64,000 nucleotides of DNA from Nocardioides jensenii JCM 1364 = NBRC 14755 (lineage in GTDB: Bacteria; Actinomycetota; Actinomycetes; Propionibacteriales; Nocardioidaceae), in assembly GCF_001552535.1 (NCBI RefSeq), contig NZ_BCRJ01000008.1, forward strand, positions 1 to 64,000. The letters are read 5' to 3'. Numbering within the stretch: position 1 is the first letter of the stretch; every line of letters starts with the position of its first letter. Below are positions 8,753 through 16,612 of the stretch, piece after piece. The translations under genes were made by a program, and so were the position numbers. The notes beneath the pieces were generated by a model. It made no database searches. It saw nothing but the letters and a program-made list of their open reading frames with translations, and was not told where the DNA came from.

Positions 8753-9274
8753 CTATTCGGTCGCGAACAAGCCGGAGGTACTCAGGTCAGTGAACCCGCC
8801 GCCGTTGACGAGGTGGCCGAAGCCCAGCCGTGCCATGGTCTCGATGGCGGTACCTGCACGGTTGCCGGAAGCGCAGTACACGACGTAGGTCCGGTCCGGG
8901 TCGAGGTCAGCTACAACTGCCTCGAAGTCAGGTGCGGAGACGTCGACCAGCCGTGCACCGGCGAGATGACCTGCGGAGAACTCTTCTGGCGTGCGGACGT
9001 CGAGAAGCACCGCTCCTTGGTCGAGGGCTTCACGAACGGTCTCGGGCGCGGCGACGGTCCGCGCTTGTTCGGCCGGTGGGCCGGTGCCTTGCGAACTCGA
9101 GAGTCCGTTCTTCTCGGAGTCGGCGCCGGATGTGGGTCCCGTTTCGCTTGACTGGTACGCGGCCCAACCGGCCACCAGCACGGCCAGCGCTACGGCCAGC
9201 GATGTCAGCGCGATGCGAACGCCCGGCGCCCGGTCGCCGGCGACCCGCTCGGCCCCGGTCTCAGGCGAGGGCAA
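8753..9274 (-). CDS. Membrane-anchored rhodanese-like protein
   Basis: One membrane segment near residues 20-40 (VRIALTSLAVALAVLVAGWA) is followed by a low-complexity linker and a rhodanese domain from about residue 75 to 173. It shows LLDVRTPEEFSAGHLAGARL and the catalytic loop VVYCASGNRAG, so it is probably an active single-domain sulfurtransferase facing outward. The start is TTG at 9274, inside the 3' end of the CsoR-type gene (14 bp overlap), implying coupling to the sensor gene. It belongs to the minus-strand unit DUF302 - sensor - rhodanese - YgaP-like. Confidence 0.85.
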   Translation of the reverse strand: MPSPETGAERVAGDRAPGVRIALTSLAVALAVLVAGWAAYQSSETGPTSGADSEKNGLSSSQGTGPPAEQARTVAAPETVREALDQGAVLLDVRTPEEFSAGHLAGARLVDVSAPDFEAVVADLDPDRTYVVYCASGNRAGTAIETMARLGFGHLVNGGGFTDLSTSGLFATE

Positions 9275-9527
9275 GGAACAACTTCTCCATCTTCTTCACG
9301 TCGACACCCTCGAGCCCGTCATCGGACTCAGTCAGGCATTGCTGCAGTCCGGTGGCGACGATGGCGTAGCCGGCGCGAGAGAGCGCCTTGTTGACCGCGG
9401 CCAACTGGGTGAGGACGGACTCGCAGTCAGACCCTTCTTCCATCATCCGGATGACGCTGGCCAGGTGTCCGTTGGCGCGCTTCATGCGCGTGATGATCGC
9501 CTTGATCTCGGTGGGTTCGAGGTCCAT
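9261..9527 (-). CDS. CsoR/FrmR-family repressor, CstR-like persulfide sensor
   Basis: An 88-residue all-helical DUF156 protein. The family Cys pair is present at C35 (SDCESVLTQLAAV) and C64 (GLQQCLTES). The His that copper-sensing CsoR uses four residues before the second Cys is replaced by Gly60. Two Cys without that His is the arrangement of CstR, which forms di- and trisulfide links with persulfides. With rhodaneses on both sides and a persulfide dioxygenase opposite, a persulfide sensor is the best reading. Candidate operators lie at 9992-10011 and 10023-10046. Start overlaps the DUF302 stop. Confidence 0.85.
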   Translation of the reverse strand: MDLEPTEIKAIITRMKRANGHLASVIRMMEEGSDCESVLTQLAAVNKALSRAGYAIVATGLQQCLTESDDGLEGVDVKKMEKLFLALA

Positions 9528-9931
9528 CAGTTTGTCTCCAGTGCGGCTAGGGCCGCGGTCAGCCGCTGCCGTGCGTCGGTCGCGACGGTGCGCAGGTTGT
9601 CGTCGGCCTCGCCTGCGAGAGACATCATGGCGTGTGGGTCGAATGCCTCGACGACTGTGGTGGTGTCGTCGACGGCCCGGACGACGACGTTGCAGGGCAG
9701 CAGCGCGGCGATCGAGGGGTCCGCCTGCAGCGCCTGGTGGGCCAGCTCGGGGCGGCAGGCCCCCAGGATTATCTTGGATGCGACGTCGACGTCGAGCTTT
9801 GCCTTCAACGTGGCCTTCAGGTCGATCTCGGTGAGGATGCCGAACCCCGCGGCCGAGAGCTCGGCGCGCACCGACTCAACGGTCTCGTCATAGGGGCGGC
9901 GCACCGTGGTTTCGAGCGTGTACTGCGTCAT
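9527..9931 (-). CDS. DUF302 family protein
   Basis: This 134-residue cytoplasmic protein has the DUF302 layout: an N-terminal strand region, the central LKAKLDVDVASKIILGACRP, and LPCNVVVRAVDDTTTVVEAF. Two Cys residues (GACRP and LPCNV) are conserved in the family. The biochemical function is not known; DUF302 genes are common beside CstR/CsoR regulators, rhodaneses and sulfide-oxidising genes, so a role in sulfane-sulfur handling is likely. It is the first gene of the leftward unit and faces the operators between 9992 and 10046. Confidence 0.82.
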   Translation of the reverse strand: MTQYTLETTVRRPYDETVESVRAELSAAGFGILTEIDLKATLKAKLDVDVASKIILGACRPELAHQALQADPSIAALLPCNVVVRAVDDTTTVVEAFDPHAMMSLAGEADDNLRTVATDARQRLTAALAALETN

Positions 9932-9991
9932 GGGTCTTTTCCTCCCGGGTACCGATCACGAGGCCCGTGGTTGGCCTGCACGCACAATCAT

Positions 9992-10011
9992 ACAACCCCC
10001 CTGGGGGATGT
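9992..10011. promoter_or_regulatory. Candidate CstR/CsoR-type operator (imperfect)
   Basis: The 20-base site ACAACCCCCCTGGGGGATGT is an imperfect G/C-tract inverted repeat flanked by A/T, the form seen in operators of the CsoR/CstR family. It lies 61 bp upstream of the DUF302 start and probably controls the leftward unit. Confidence 0.7.
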
Positions 10012-10022
10012 GCTAACGTTCG

Positions 10023-10046
10023 ACACAACCCCCCGGGGGGTTGTGT
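10023..10046. promoter_or_regulatory. Candidate CstR/CsoR-type operator (perfect palindrome)
   Basis: A perfect 24-bp palindrome, half-site ACACAACCCCCC, lies 28 bp upstream of the rhodanese start at 10074. It matches the central part of the site at 9992-10011, with only 11 bp between them. Two sites in a divergent promoter region next to a CstR-like gene strongly suggest that this repressor binds here. The binding itself is inferred. Confidence 0.8.
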
Positions 10047-10073
10047 AGTCAAGCCAGCAAAGGAGTCCCCCGT

Positions 10074-10376
10074 ATGCGTGAGACCACCGTCGACCAGCTC
10101 GCTGCGGCGATCGATCAGGGCGCGCCTGTAGTCGACGTCCGTGAACCTGCTGAATTTCGCGAGGGCCACGTGCCCGGTGCGACCAACATCCCGATGGGGC
10201 AGCTGACCGTCCGACTGGGCGAGATCGACCGGAACCGACCGGTGCACGTGGTTTGCGCCTCGGGCAACCGCAGCAGCGCGATGGCCGACGTCCTGACCGC
10301 CAACGGCTTCGATGCGATCAACGTCGTCGGCGGCACCAGCGCCTGGGCCCGCTCCGGGCGACCGATCGAGAAGTGA
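10074..10376 (+). CDS. Single-domain rhodanese sulfurtransferase
   Basis: A compact 100-residue cytoplasmic rhodanese: APVVDVREPAEFREGHVPGA near residues 19-38 and the active-site loop VVCASGNRSSAM near residues 60-71. It transfers sulfane sulfur to thiols. ATG 10074 is used because AAAGGAG lies upstream; an in-frame TTG at 10041 sits inside the palindromic operator. It is the first gene of the rightward persulfide operon and is followed by the dioxygenase fusion after 8 bp. Confidence 0.9.
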   Translation: MRETTVDQLAAAIDQGAPVVDVREPAEFREGHVPGATNIPMGQLTVRLGEIDRNRPVHVVCASGNRSSAMADVLTANGFDAINVVGGTSAWARSGRPIEK

Positions 10377-10384
10377 GGCGAACC

Positions 10385-11863
10385 ATGACTGACGACACCA
10401 CCGAGACACCCGCGCCAGCCTCGGCGACCGAGGAGGCGCAGCAGCGGCCAGCCGAGGGGTTGACCGTCCGGACCTTGGAGACCCCCTCGCTCGGGGACCG
10501 CACCTACGTGGTCCACGACGGCCAGGTCGCCCTCGTGGTCGACCCTCAGCGCGACATCGACCGGGTGCTGGAGGTACTCGAGGCCGACGGCGTCGGACTG
10601 ACCCACGTCTTCGAGACCCACATCCACAACGACTACATCACCGGTGGCCTGGCGCTCGCGCAGGCGACCGGAGCGGCCTACCTGGTCAACGGCGAGGACC
10701 AGGTGTCCTTCGACCGCACGCCGGTCGCCGACGGCGACGTTGTCGAGGTCGGCAACCGGATGCGCGTCCGCGCGATCGCCACCCCCGGTCACACCTTCAC
10801 CCACCTGTCCTACGCGCTCTCTGTCGACGGGGCTGACTGCGAGGAGCCGTACGCCGTGTTCACTGGCGGCTCGCTGCTCTACGGCGCCACCGGCCGGCCC
10901 GACCTGCTCGGGGAGGAGCACACCGATGCGCTGGTACGCCACCAGCACGCATCGGCGCACAAGCTCGCCGAGCAGCTGCCCGACGAGGCCGAGGTCTACC
11001 CGACCCACGGGTTCGGGTCGTTCTGCTCGGCCACGCAGTCCGACGCCACCGCCTCGACGATCGGCGACGAGAAGCGCTCGAACCCGGTCCTGACCCAGGA
11101 CGAGGAGACCTACGTCCGCGAGCTCCTCGACGGACTCGGCGCCTGGCCGGCGTACTACGTGCACATGTCACCGGCCAACGCCGCTGGCCCGTCCGCGCCC
11201 GACCTCTCCCCTGTCCAGGAAGCCGCCGCCTCCGAGCTGCGGCGCCGGATCGAGGCAGGCGAGTGGGTGGTGGACCTGCGCACGCGCACCGTCTTCGCCG
11301 CCGGGCATGCCCCCGGCACCTTCAACTTCGGACTCGACGGTGCCTTCTCGACCTATCTGGGCTGGTTGATCGAGTGGGGCACCCCGGTCACCCTGCTGGG
11401 CGAGACCGCCGAGGATGTAGCCACCGCCCAGCGCGAACTTGTCCGGATCGGAATCGACCGGCCCGCAGCCCGGGCCACCGGCGGACCGCAGGACTGGACC
11501 GACGGCGAACTCGGCACCTTCCCCACCGCCACCTTCGCCGACCTGGCGCAGGTGCGCCACCACCGCGAGGTCGTGGTGCTCGACGTGCGCCGCGCTGACG
11601 AGTACGAGGCGGCAGCGATTGACGGGGCGATCAACATCCCGATCCACGAGCTGCCCCGCCGCGTCGGCGAGGTGCCAGCCGGTGAGGTGTGGGTGCACTG
11701 CGCCAGCGGTTACCGCGCCTCGGTCGCCGCCTCGTTCGTCGCCGCCGCCGGCCGCACCCCCGTTGCGGTCGACGATTCCTTCGAGAACGCCGAGAAGGTC
11801 GGTCTGCACCTGGTGAGCCCCGAGGGCGACACTACCGAGGGCGCCGACGAGCCCGACGCCTGA
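10385..11863 (+). CDS. Persulfide dioxygenase (ETHE1-like) fused to two rhodanese domains
   Basis: Residues about 25-270 are a metallo-beta-lactamase fold of the ETHE1/BlhA kind: THVFETHIHNDYITGG near residue 75, GHTFTHLSYAL, and YPTHGFGSFC near residue 215. This part oxidises glutathione or other low-molecular-weight persulfide to sulfite. Residues about 285-375 form a degenerate rhodanese (no catalytic Cys seen). Residues about 390-480 form an active-looking rhodanese with VVLDVRRADEYEAAAIDGAI and HCASGYRASVAA. The 492-residue length suits the family. Start at ATG 10385. The sulfite exporter gene follows directly, which fits the product. Confidence 0.9.
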   Translation: MTDDTTETPAPASATEEAQQRPAEGLTVRTLETPSLGDRTYVVHDGQVALVVDPQRDIDRVLEVLEADGVGLTHVFETHIHNDYITGGLALAQATGAAYLVNGEDQVSFDRTPVADGDVVEVGNRMRVRAIATPGHTFTHLSYALSVDGADCEEPYAVFTGGSLLYGATGRPDLLGEEHTDALVRHQHASAHKLAEQLPDEAEVYPTHGFGSFCSATQSDATASTIGDEKRSNPVLTQDEETYVRELLDGLGAWPAYYVHMSPANAAGPSAPDLSPVQEAAASELRRRIEAGEWVVDLRTRTVFAAGHAPGTFNFGLDGAFSTYLGWLIEWGTPVTLLGETAEDVATAQRELVRIGIDRPAARATGGPQDWTDGELGTFPTATFADLAQVRHHREVVVLDVRRADEYEAAAIDGAINIPIHELPRRVGEVPAGEVWVHCASGYRASVAASFVAAAGRTPVAVDDSFENAEKVGLHLVSPEGDTTEGADEPDA

Positions 11864-11864
11864 G

Positions 11865-12689
11865 ATGACCCTGATCCTCGCCGTTGCCGCCGGCGCGCTC
11901 ATCGGCCTGTCCTTGGGGGCGCTCGGCGGCGGCGGGTCGATCCTGGCCGTGCCGGTGCTGGTGTACCTGCTCGACCAGTCCGCCTCCCAGGCGACCACCG
12001 GGTCGCTGGTGGTCGTGGGCGCTACCTCCCTGATCGGGGCGATTGCCGCACACCGCGCGGGCAACGTGCTGCTCGGCCGCGGCCTGGTCTTCGGCTTGGT
12101 CGCGATCGGCGGGGCGGTGGCAGGAGCAGAGGCGTCCAACCGGGTCTCCGAGGACGTCCTGTTGGCCGCCTTCGCCGCCCTGATGCTGCTGGTCGGCGGG
12201 ATGCTGGCCTGGCGCCAGCTACGTCACGGTCGCGCAGTCGACCCACGGCACGCCGCCCGGCCCACGCTGGACGATCCGATCATCACGTTCAGCCCCACGT
12301 TCGCCTGCCAATGCCCCCGGGCGCTCAAGGTGCTGTTGACTGCAACGGTAGTCGGGGCACTGACCGGCTTCCTGGGCGTGGGCGGCGGGTTCCTCGTCGT
12401 CCCGGCCCTCCTGCTCGCCCTGGCACTGCCGATGGAGTACGCCGCCGGTACTTCACTGGTGGTCATCACGATCACCAGCGCCGCCGCGCTGGTCGTCCGG
12501 GCCGGATCTGGGCCCCAGCCAGACTGGACGTCCGTGTCCGTCCTCACCGTGACGTCAGCGGCGGCAGCCGTTGCAGGCGCACGTCTAGCCGACCGTGTCG
12601 GCACCAACCGGCTCCAGGCCGCCTTCGCCGTCCTGATCCTCGGCGTCGCCGTCTACACCGCCGCGAGCGCCGTCCCCACCCTTTTCTGA
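11865..12689 (+). CDS. TauE/SafE-family sulfite (anion) exporter
   Basis: The 274-residue protein has about eight membrane segments and the two family repeats GLSLGALGGGGSILAVPVLV (near residue 14) and ALTGFLGVGGGFLVVPALLL (near residue 163). TauE/SafE proteins move sulfite, sulfonates or related anions. It starts 1 bp after the persulfide dioxygenase stop, so it probably exports the sulfite that enzyme makes. The stretch TFACQCPRALKVL between the two halves has a Cys pair of unknown importance. Confidence 0.9.
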   Translation: MTLILAVAAGALIGLSLGALGGGGSILAVPVLVYLLDQSASQATTGSLVVVGATSLIGAIAAHRAGNVLLGRGLVFGLVAIGGAVAGAEASNRVSEDVLLAAFAALMLLVGGMLAWRQLRHGRAVDPRHAARPTLDDPIITFSPTFACQCPRALKVLLTATVVGALTGFLGVGGGFLVVPALLLALALPMEYAAGTSLVVITITSAAALVVRAGSGPQPDWTSVSVLTVTSAAAAVAGARLADRVGTNRLQAAFAVLILGVAVYTAASAVPTLF

Positions 12690-12727
12690 TCAGACCCATC
12701 CCTCACCCATCACCGAACGGAACATCG

Positions 12728-14893
12728 ATGAGCACCACCACCGCCCCGTCGAAGGGCGCCTCCCCCGACTTCACCCCCGGCTTCCGACCCGGACCCCTCG
12801 GCCGCCTCGGCCTCTGGGTGACCAATCACGCCAAGCTCGTCACCGGCGTCTGGCTACTGCTCATTGTCGGCCTGGGCGCCTTCGCCCCCCAGGTCGAGCA
12901 CAATCTGTCCGGCGCCGGCTGGCAGGCCGACAGCTCGGAGTCCGTCGCCGCACGCGAACTGGCCCAGGAGAGCTTCGGCGGCAACGCCTCCTCCGCGATC
13001 CAGGTCGTCGTGCACTCCACCGACGGACCCGTCACCGAGGGACCCGGCGCCGAGGTCCTCGCCCGGGTGACCCGGATGCTCGAGGCCGAGCCCCGCATCG
13101 CTGACGTGATCGCGCCGACGCCCGGCGCGACCATCAGCCAGGACGGCAGCACCGCGATCATCCTCGCGGGCGCGGGTGTCGACACCAACGAGATGGTCCG
13201 TGTCGCCACCGACCTCAAGGGCGACCTCCAGGACCTCTCCGTCGAGGGCATCCAAGTCAACCCGACCGGGTCCTCGCTGCTCTGGTCGGACTTCAACGAA
13301 GCCAACCTCGAGGCGATGCTCAAGTCCGAGATGGTCTCCTGGCCCGTCACCATGGCCATCCTCGTGCTCGCCTTCGGCGCGCTGGTCGCCGCCGGCCTGC
13401 CGCTGATCCTGACCCTCGCCGGCCTCGTCGCCTCCGCCGGCTCCCTGGTCCTCATCAACGAGCTCGTCCCGGTCTCGATCTGGGCGATGAACTTCGCGAT
13501 GATGTTCGCGCTCGCGCTCGGCATCGACTACGCGCTGTTCCTCGTCGTCCGCTACCGCGCCTCCCGCATGGGGTCAGGCAACTCCGCACGCCAAGCCGTA
13601 GCCGAGACCATGGACACCGCCGGCAAGGCCGTTCTGCTCTCCGGCGCCACCGTCCTGATCTCACTGTCGGCGGTGATGCTGGTGCCCTCGCCGTCCTTCC
13701 GCTCGATGGCCGGCGGAATCATGCTCTCGGTCGTCTTCGTCCTAGCCGCCACCCTCACCCTGCTGCCACTGGTGCTGTTCAAGCTCGACCACAAGATCAA
13801 CAAACTGTCACTGCCCTGGGCCAAGACCGGCGAGCACCGCTCCCCGAAGTTCGCCGCCTGGGGCGAGCGACTGTGGAAGCGCCCCGTCGTCTGGGGTCTG
13901 AGCGCGCTCATCGTGCTGCTCGCCCTGGCCGCACCGATCATCGGACTCAAGACCGCCATGCCCTCCATCAAAGTCCTGCCCGAGGACGCCAGCGCCCGGA
14001 TCGGCTACGACCTGGTCCAGGAGTCCTTCGGTGAAGGTGCACCCGGCACACTCCAGATCGTGATGAAGGCATCCGACGCCGACACCGCGAAGACCGTGCT
14101 CGCCTCCGACCCCGGCATCGCCGGCGCGATGCCCGCCATGCCGGCAGCCGACGACAGCGGGCTGGTCCTCATCCAGGCCGTCCCGACCGTCGACCCGTCC
14201 GACCCCGCCCTCAGCGACACCGTCGACCGGCTGCGCACCGACCTGCCCGACAGCGCACTCGTCGGAGGCGCGGCGGTGGAGAACCTCGACCTCAAAGCCC
14301 AGCTCGACGACTCCACACCGCTGGTGATCGGCGTCGTGCTCGTTCTCGGCTTCCTCCTGCTGCTGGTGGCGCTCCAAGCGCCGCTGATCTCGTTGCTCGG
14401 CACACTGGCCAGCCTGCTCTCGACCGCCGCCGCCTTCGGCGTCGCACGGCTGATCTTTCAGGAAGGCATCGGCGCCGACTTCTTCGGCTTCGAAAGCCAG
14501 GGCTTCCTGGACGCGTGGGCGCCGGTGTTCTTCTTCGCGATGATCTTCGCGATCGCAATGGACTACACCGTCTTCCTGCTGGCCTCCGCCAAGGAGCACT
14601 ACGAGCACTCGGGCGACCCGAAGGACGCGATGGTCGGCTCGCTGGCCCACTCCGGACGCGTCATCTTCGCCGCCGGCGCGGTCATGGTCGCGGTGTTCTT
14701 CACCTTCGCACTCTCCGGCCCGCTACCACCCAAGGAGATGGGCATCGTGCTCGGCGTCGCCGTGCTGCTCGACGCCTTCCTCGTGCGCCTCGTGCTGCTG
14801 CCGGTCATGCTGCGCCTCACCGGCAAGGCGGCCTGGTGGTCGCCGGCCTGGCTGCGCAAAGTGCTGCCGACCATCACGTTCTCGCACGGCTGA
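12728..14893 (+). CDS. MMPL/RND-family transporter
   Basis: The 721-residue protein has the two-fold RND plan: a membrane segment near residue 30, an outer loop, five membrane segments (about 195-355), a second segment near 395 and outer loop, and five more (about 530-700). Family blocks ALGIDYALFLVVRYR and AIAMDYTVFLLASAKEH carry the paired Asp-Tyr motif used for proton coupling. MMPL proteins of actinobacteria export lipids or siderophores; the substrate here is unknown. Start ATG 12728 follows ACGGAA. It is transcribed with the TauE and rhodanese genes. Confidence 0.88.
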   Translation: MSTTTAPSKGASPDFTPGFRPGPLGRLGLWVTNHAKLVTGVWLLLIVGLGAFAPQVEHNLSGAGWQADSSESVAARELAQESFGGNASSAIQVVVHSTDGPVTEGPGAEVLARVTRMLEAEPRIADVIAPTPGATISQDGSTAIILAGAGVDTNEMVRVATDLKGDLQDLSVEGIQVNPTGSSLLWSDFNEANLEAMLKSEMVSWPVTMAILVLAFGALVAAGLPLILTLAGLVASAGSLVLINELVPVSIWAMNFAMMFALALGIDYALFLVVRYRASRMGSGNSARQAVAETMDTAGKAVLLSGATVLISLSAVMLVPSPSFRSMAGGIMLSVVFVLAATLTLLPLVLFKLDHKINKLSLPWAKTGEHRSPKFAAWGERLWKRPVVWGLSALIVLLALAAPIIGLKTAMPSIKVLPEDASARIGYDLVQESFGEGAPGTLQIVMKASDADTAKTVLASDPGIAGAMPAMPAADDSGLVLIQAVPTVDPSDPALSDTVDRLRTDLPDSALVGGAAVENLDLKAQLDDSTPLVIGVVLVLGFLLLLVALQAPLISLLGTLASLLSTAAAFGVARLIFQEGIGADFFGFESQGFLDAWAPVFFFAMIFAIAMDYTVFLLASAKEHYEHSGDPKDAMVGSLAHSGRVIFAAGAVMVAVFFTFALSGPLPPKEMGIVLGVAVLLDAFLVRLVLLPVMLRLTGKAAWWSPAWLRKVLPTITFSHG

Positions 14894-15047
14894 ACACCCC
14901 TCGACAACCGCGGCATATCCCCCTACGCCGCAGCACGCGGTCCGGACGCCCTACCCCCACCCCCGCGGGCGTCCGGACCACACCTCCATCACCGTCGCAA
15001 CACCTTCACTCATTTCCTGCACCACCTCGAACCGAAGGAGCTCCACC

Positions 15048-15215
15048 ATGTGCCGAGCAGTCACTTGCAAGAAATGCGGCAAAACCACCTGGGCCGGCTG
15101 CGGCCAACACGTCGACCAGGTCCTCGCCCGCGTCCCGCGCGCTGACCGGTGCGCAGGTCACCCCCACGAGGCCGGCTCCAGCTTCTTCAGCCGCCTCTTC
15201 AGAGGCAAGCCATGA
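15048..15215 (+). CDS. Small Cys-rich protein, possible zinc ribbon
   Basis: The 55-residue protein starts MCRAVTCKKCGKTTWAGCGQ and has Cys at positions 2, 7, 10 and 18, a later Cys-x2-His, and a basic C-terminus. A C-x2-C plus further Cys/His suggests a metal-binding knuckle. GAAGGAG lies 8 bases ahead of the ATG. Its stop overlaps the next start (ATGA). A near copy of its middle part occurs at 3-173. Function unknown; it sits at the end of the persulfide operon. Confidence 0.75.
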   Translation: MCRAVTCKKCGKTTWAGCGQHVDQVLARVPRADRCAGHPHEAGSSFFSRLFRGKP

Positions 15216-15415
15216 ACCTCGACCGTGCCGTGCTCCTCCTCGCCGGCACCATGACCCTGCTCAGCGCCCTGCTGGTGGCCCTCCTATCACCGTGGTGGCT
15301 GCTGCTGACCGCCTTCGTCGGGCTCAACCTGCTTCAGTCGAGCATCACCGGGTTCTGCCCCGCCGCCGTCATCTTCCGTCGGCTCGGTGTCAGCGGTGGC
15401 TGCGCCTTCCGATGA
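15212..15415 (+). CDS. YgaP-like/DUF2892 small membrane protein
   Basis: This is a 67-residue protein with two membrane segments, starting MNLDRAVLLLAGTMTLLSAL and containing LLQSSITGFCPAAVIFRRLG, the DUF2892 signature of the YgaP membrane part. The ATG overlaps the stop of the small Cys protein gene. Paralogue of 8417-8656. Together with rhodaneses in the operon it resembles a split YgaP. Confidence 0.8.
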   Translation: MNLDRAVLLLAGTMTLLSALLVALLSPWWLLLTAFVGLNLLQSSITGFCPAAVIFRRLGVSGGCAFR

Positions 15416-15682
15416 GCGACGAGGACGCTGGTCACTGGAACCGCCGTCTTCCGCTCGCGCAACCTCGACACGGTCTAGTGGTTCGACGCGACGCAACCAC
15501 CACTCCGTGAAACTCCTGCGCGAAGCCCGGCCCGGCGGTCGACATCGGCGCCGGCGTGTCCCGGCTCCCCGACGCGCTCCTCGCCGAGGGCCACGAGGAC
15601 ATCACAGTGCTCGACATCTCCTACGAGGCGCTCGCAGTCACGCGAAGGCATCTTGGCTCCGTGGAGAATCGGGTCGCCTACA
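15412..15682 (+). pseudogene. Decayed class I SAM-dependent methyltransferase
   Basis: Starting at ATG 15412, one frame reads MSDEDAGHWNRR; the neighbouring frame then continues SRNLDTV-stop-WFDATQPPL; a third frame continues VDIGAGVSRLPDALLAEGHE and DITVLDISYEALAVTRRHLG. These join into the known pattern HW..VY..R....VSWF...P...VDIGAG.S.L of a methyltransferase family often found beside rhodanese genes. Two frameshifts and one nonsense codon (TAG where TCG is expected) break it. The similarity stops near 15682, where other sequence takes over. Confidence 0.65.
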
Positions 15683-15799
15683 TCGTCAGCGAGGCCTGCT
15701 TCGGCAAGGTGGTCGGTCGCCGGGGCACGTTCATCGAGGATCTACTTGAGCCCATCGCCTACGGAGGCGCCGATGACCTCGTACATCTTGGCCTTCACG

Positions 15800-16143
15800 T
15801 CCGGGCGTTCGCCGTCACCCGGATCGAGCGGGTCATGACCGACAACCCTTTCGCCTAACGGCACTCAAACGACATCAAGCGGGTATGCGCCACACTCGGG
15901 GCGAAGCAGAAATTCATCAAGCCCCACTGTTCTTGGCAGAACGGCAAGGCCGAGCTACTCAACCGCACCCTGGCCACAGAGTGGGCCCACCGCCAACCCT
16001 TCACCAGCAACCACGACCGCGCGACCGCCCCTGCACCTTGGCTCAAGCACTACAACACTGTCCGACGCCACAGATCACTCGGAGGCAAGCAGGCCCCCGA
16101 TCAGGTGCCTGTGACCAACGTGGTGGCCGGATACACCTGGCTA
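15800..16143 (+). pseudogene. IS481-type transposase remnant (C-terminal half)
   Basis: The plus frame reads TRIERVMTDNPFA, then a TAA stop at 15856-15858 where Tyr is expected, then RHSNDIKRVCATLGAKQKF, IKPHCSWQNGKAELLNRTLA and HYNTVRRHRSLGGKQAP. This is the DDE-core C-terminal part of IS481-family transposases, with the second Asp in MTDN and the Glu in the KAELLNR block. The N-terminal half, the first catalytic Asp and terminal repeats are not seen. The stretch 15683-15800 between the methyltransferase and this remnant is unassigned. Confidence 0.7.
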
Positions 16144-16485
16144 TGCGCCGTGCACTTTCGCTCGCCGGCGAGATCGCAGTGGGTGAGCAACAATTCGCCT
16201 GGCGCTGCATGCCGCGGAGGCCACTGAAACCCAACCGAACTTGATCGTGTTCCAGGCGCACAGAATCACGAGTGGATTCAGCCAGCCAGAGCCGCCGTAC
16301 TCGATGAGCGACGTCAGCCCGGCTCCGGCCATTCCGTAGGCCACCGCCAGCATTGCGGAGACGGGTACAGCCATCCGCTGGCCGTCGGGAGCGCGCAGGC
16401 TGCGGATGAGGATGTTGGTCGGCGCGTAAGCGTCCAGGTAGGCATGGCCTGTTGCGGCCAGGCGGACCGAAAGCATCAAGATCAT
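16141..16485 (-). CDS. Small membrane protein of unknown function beside the relaxase gene
   Basis: The frame starts MILMLSVRLAATGHAYLDAY and has about two to three membrane segments (YGMAGAGLTSLIEYGG, WLNPLVILCAWNTIKFGWVS). The start at 16485 has GAAGGGA 8 bases upstream; an in-frame ATG at 16521 has a purine-rich stretch too close to it. The C-terminus runs into the IS remnant and may be altered by it. It lies downstream of traA on the same strand. I do not recognise the family. Confidence 0.55.
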   Translation of the reverse strand: MILMLSVRLAATGHAYLDAYAPTNILIRSLRAPDGQRMAVPVSAMLAVAYGMAGAGLTSLIEYGGSGWLNPLVILCAWNTIKFGWVSVASAACSARRIVAHPLRSRRRAKVHGA

Positions 16486-16612
16486 GGCGGCATTCCCTTC
16501 GGACGAACGAACTGATGTCATCTCTCCGGGGTAGCGCGGGACCGGAGTGCCGTGACAACCAACTCTGGCCCCTGTGGACAAACCACGGATGGCAAGCACC
16601 TGTGGAAACTCG

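Noticed and set aside
10115..11164. Long open frame antisense to the persulfide dioxygenase gene
   Set aside because: Mirror frame caused by high GC at third codon positions; composition is Gly/Arg/Val-rich with no family pattern, and the opposite strand encodes a clear enzyme.
15683..15799. Frame reading SEACFGKVVGRRGTFIEDLL between two pseudogenes
   Set aside because: Looks protein-like but could not be placed with the methyltransferase or the transposase; too short to call.
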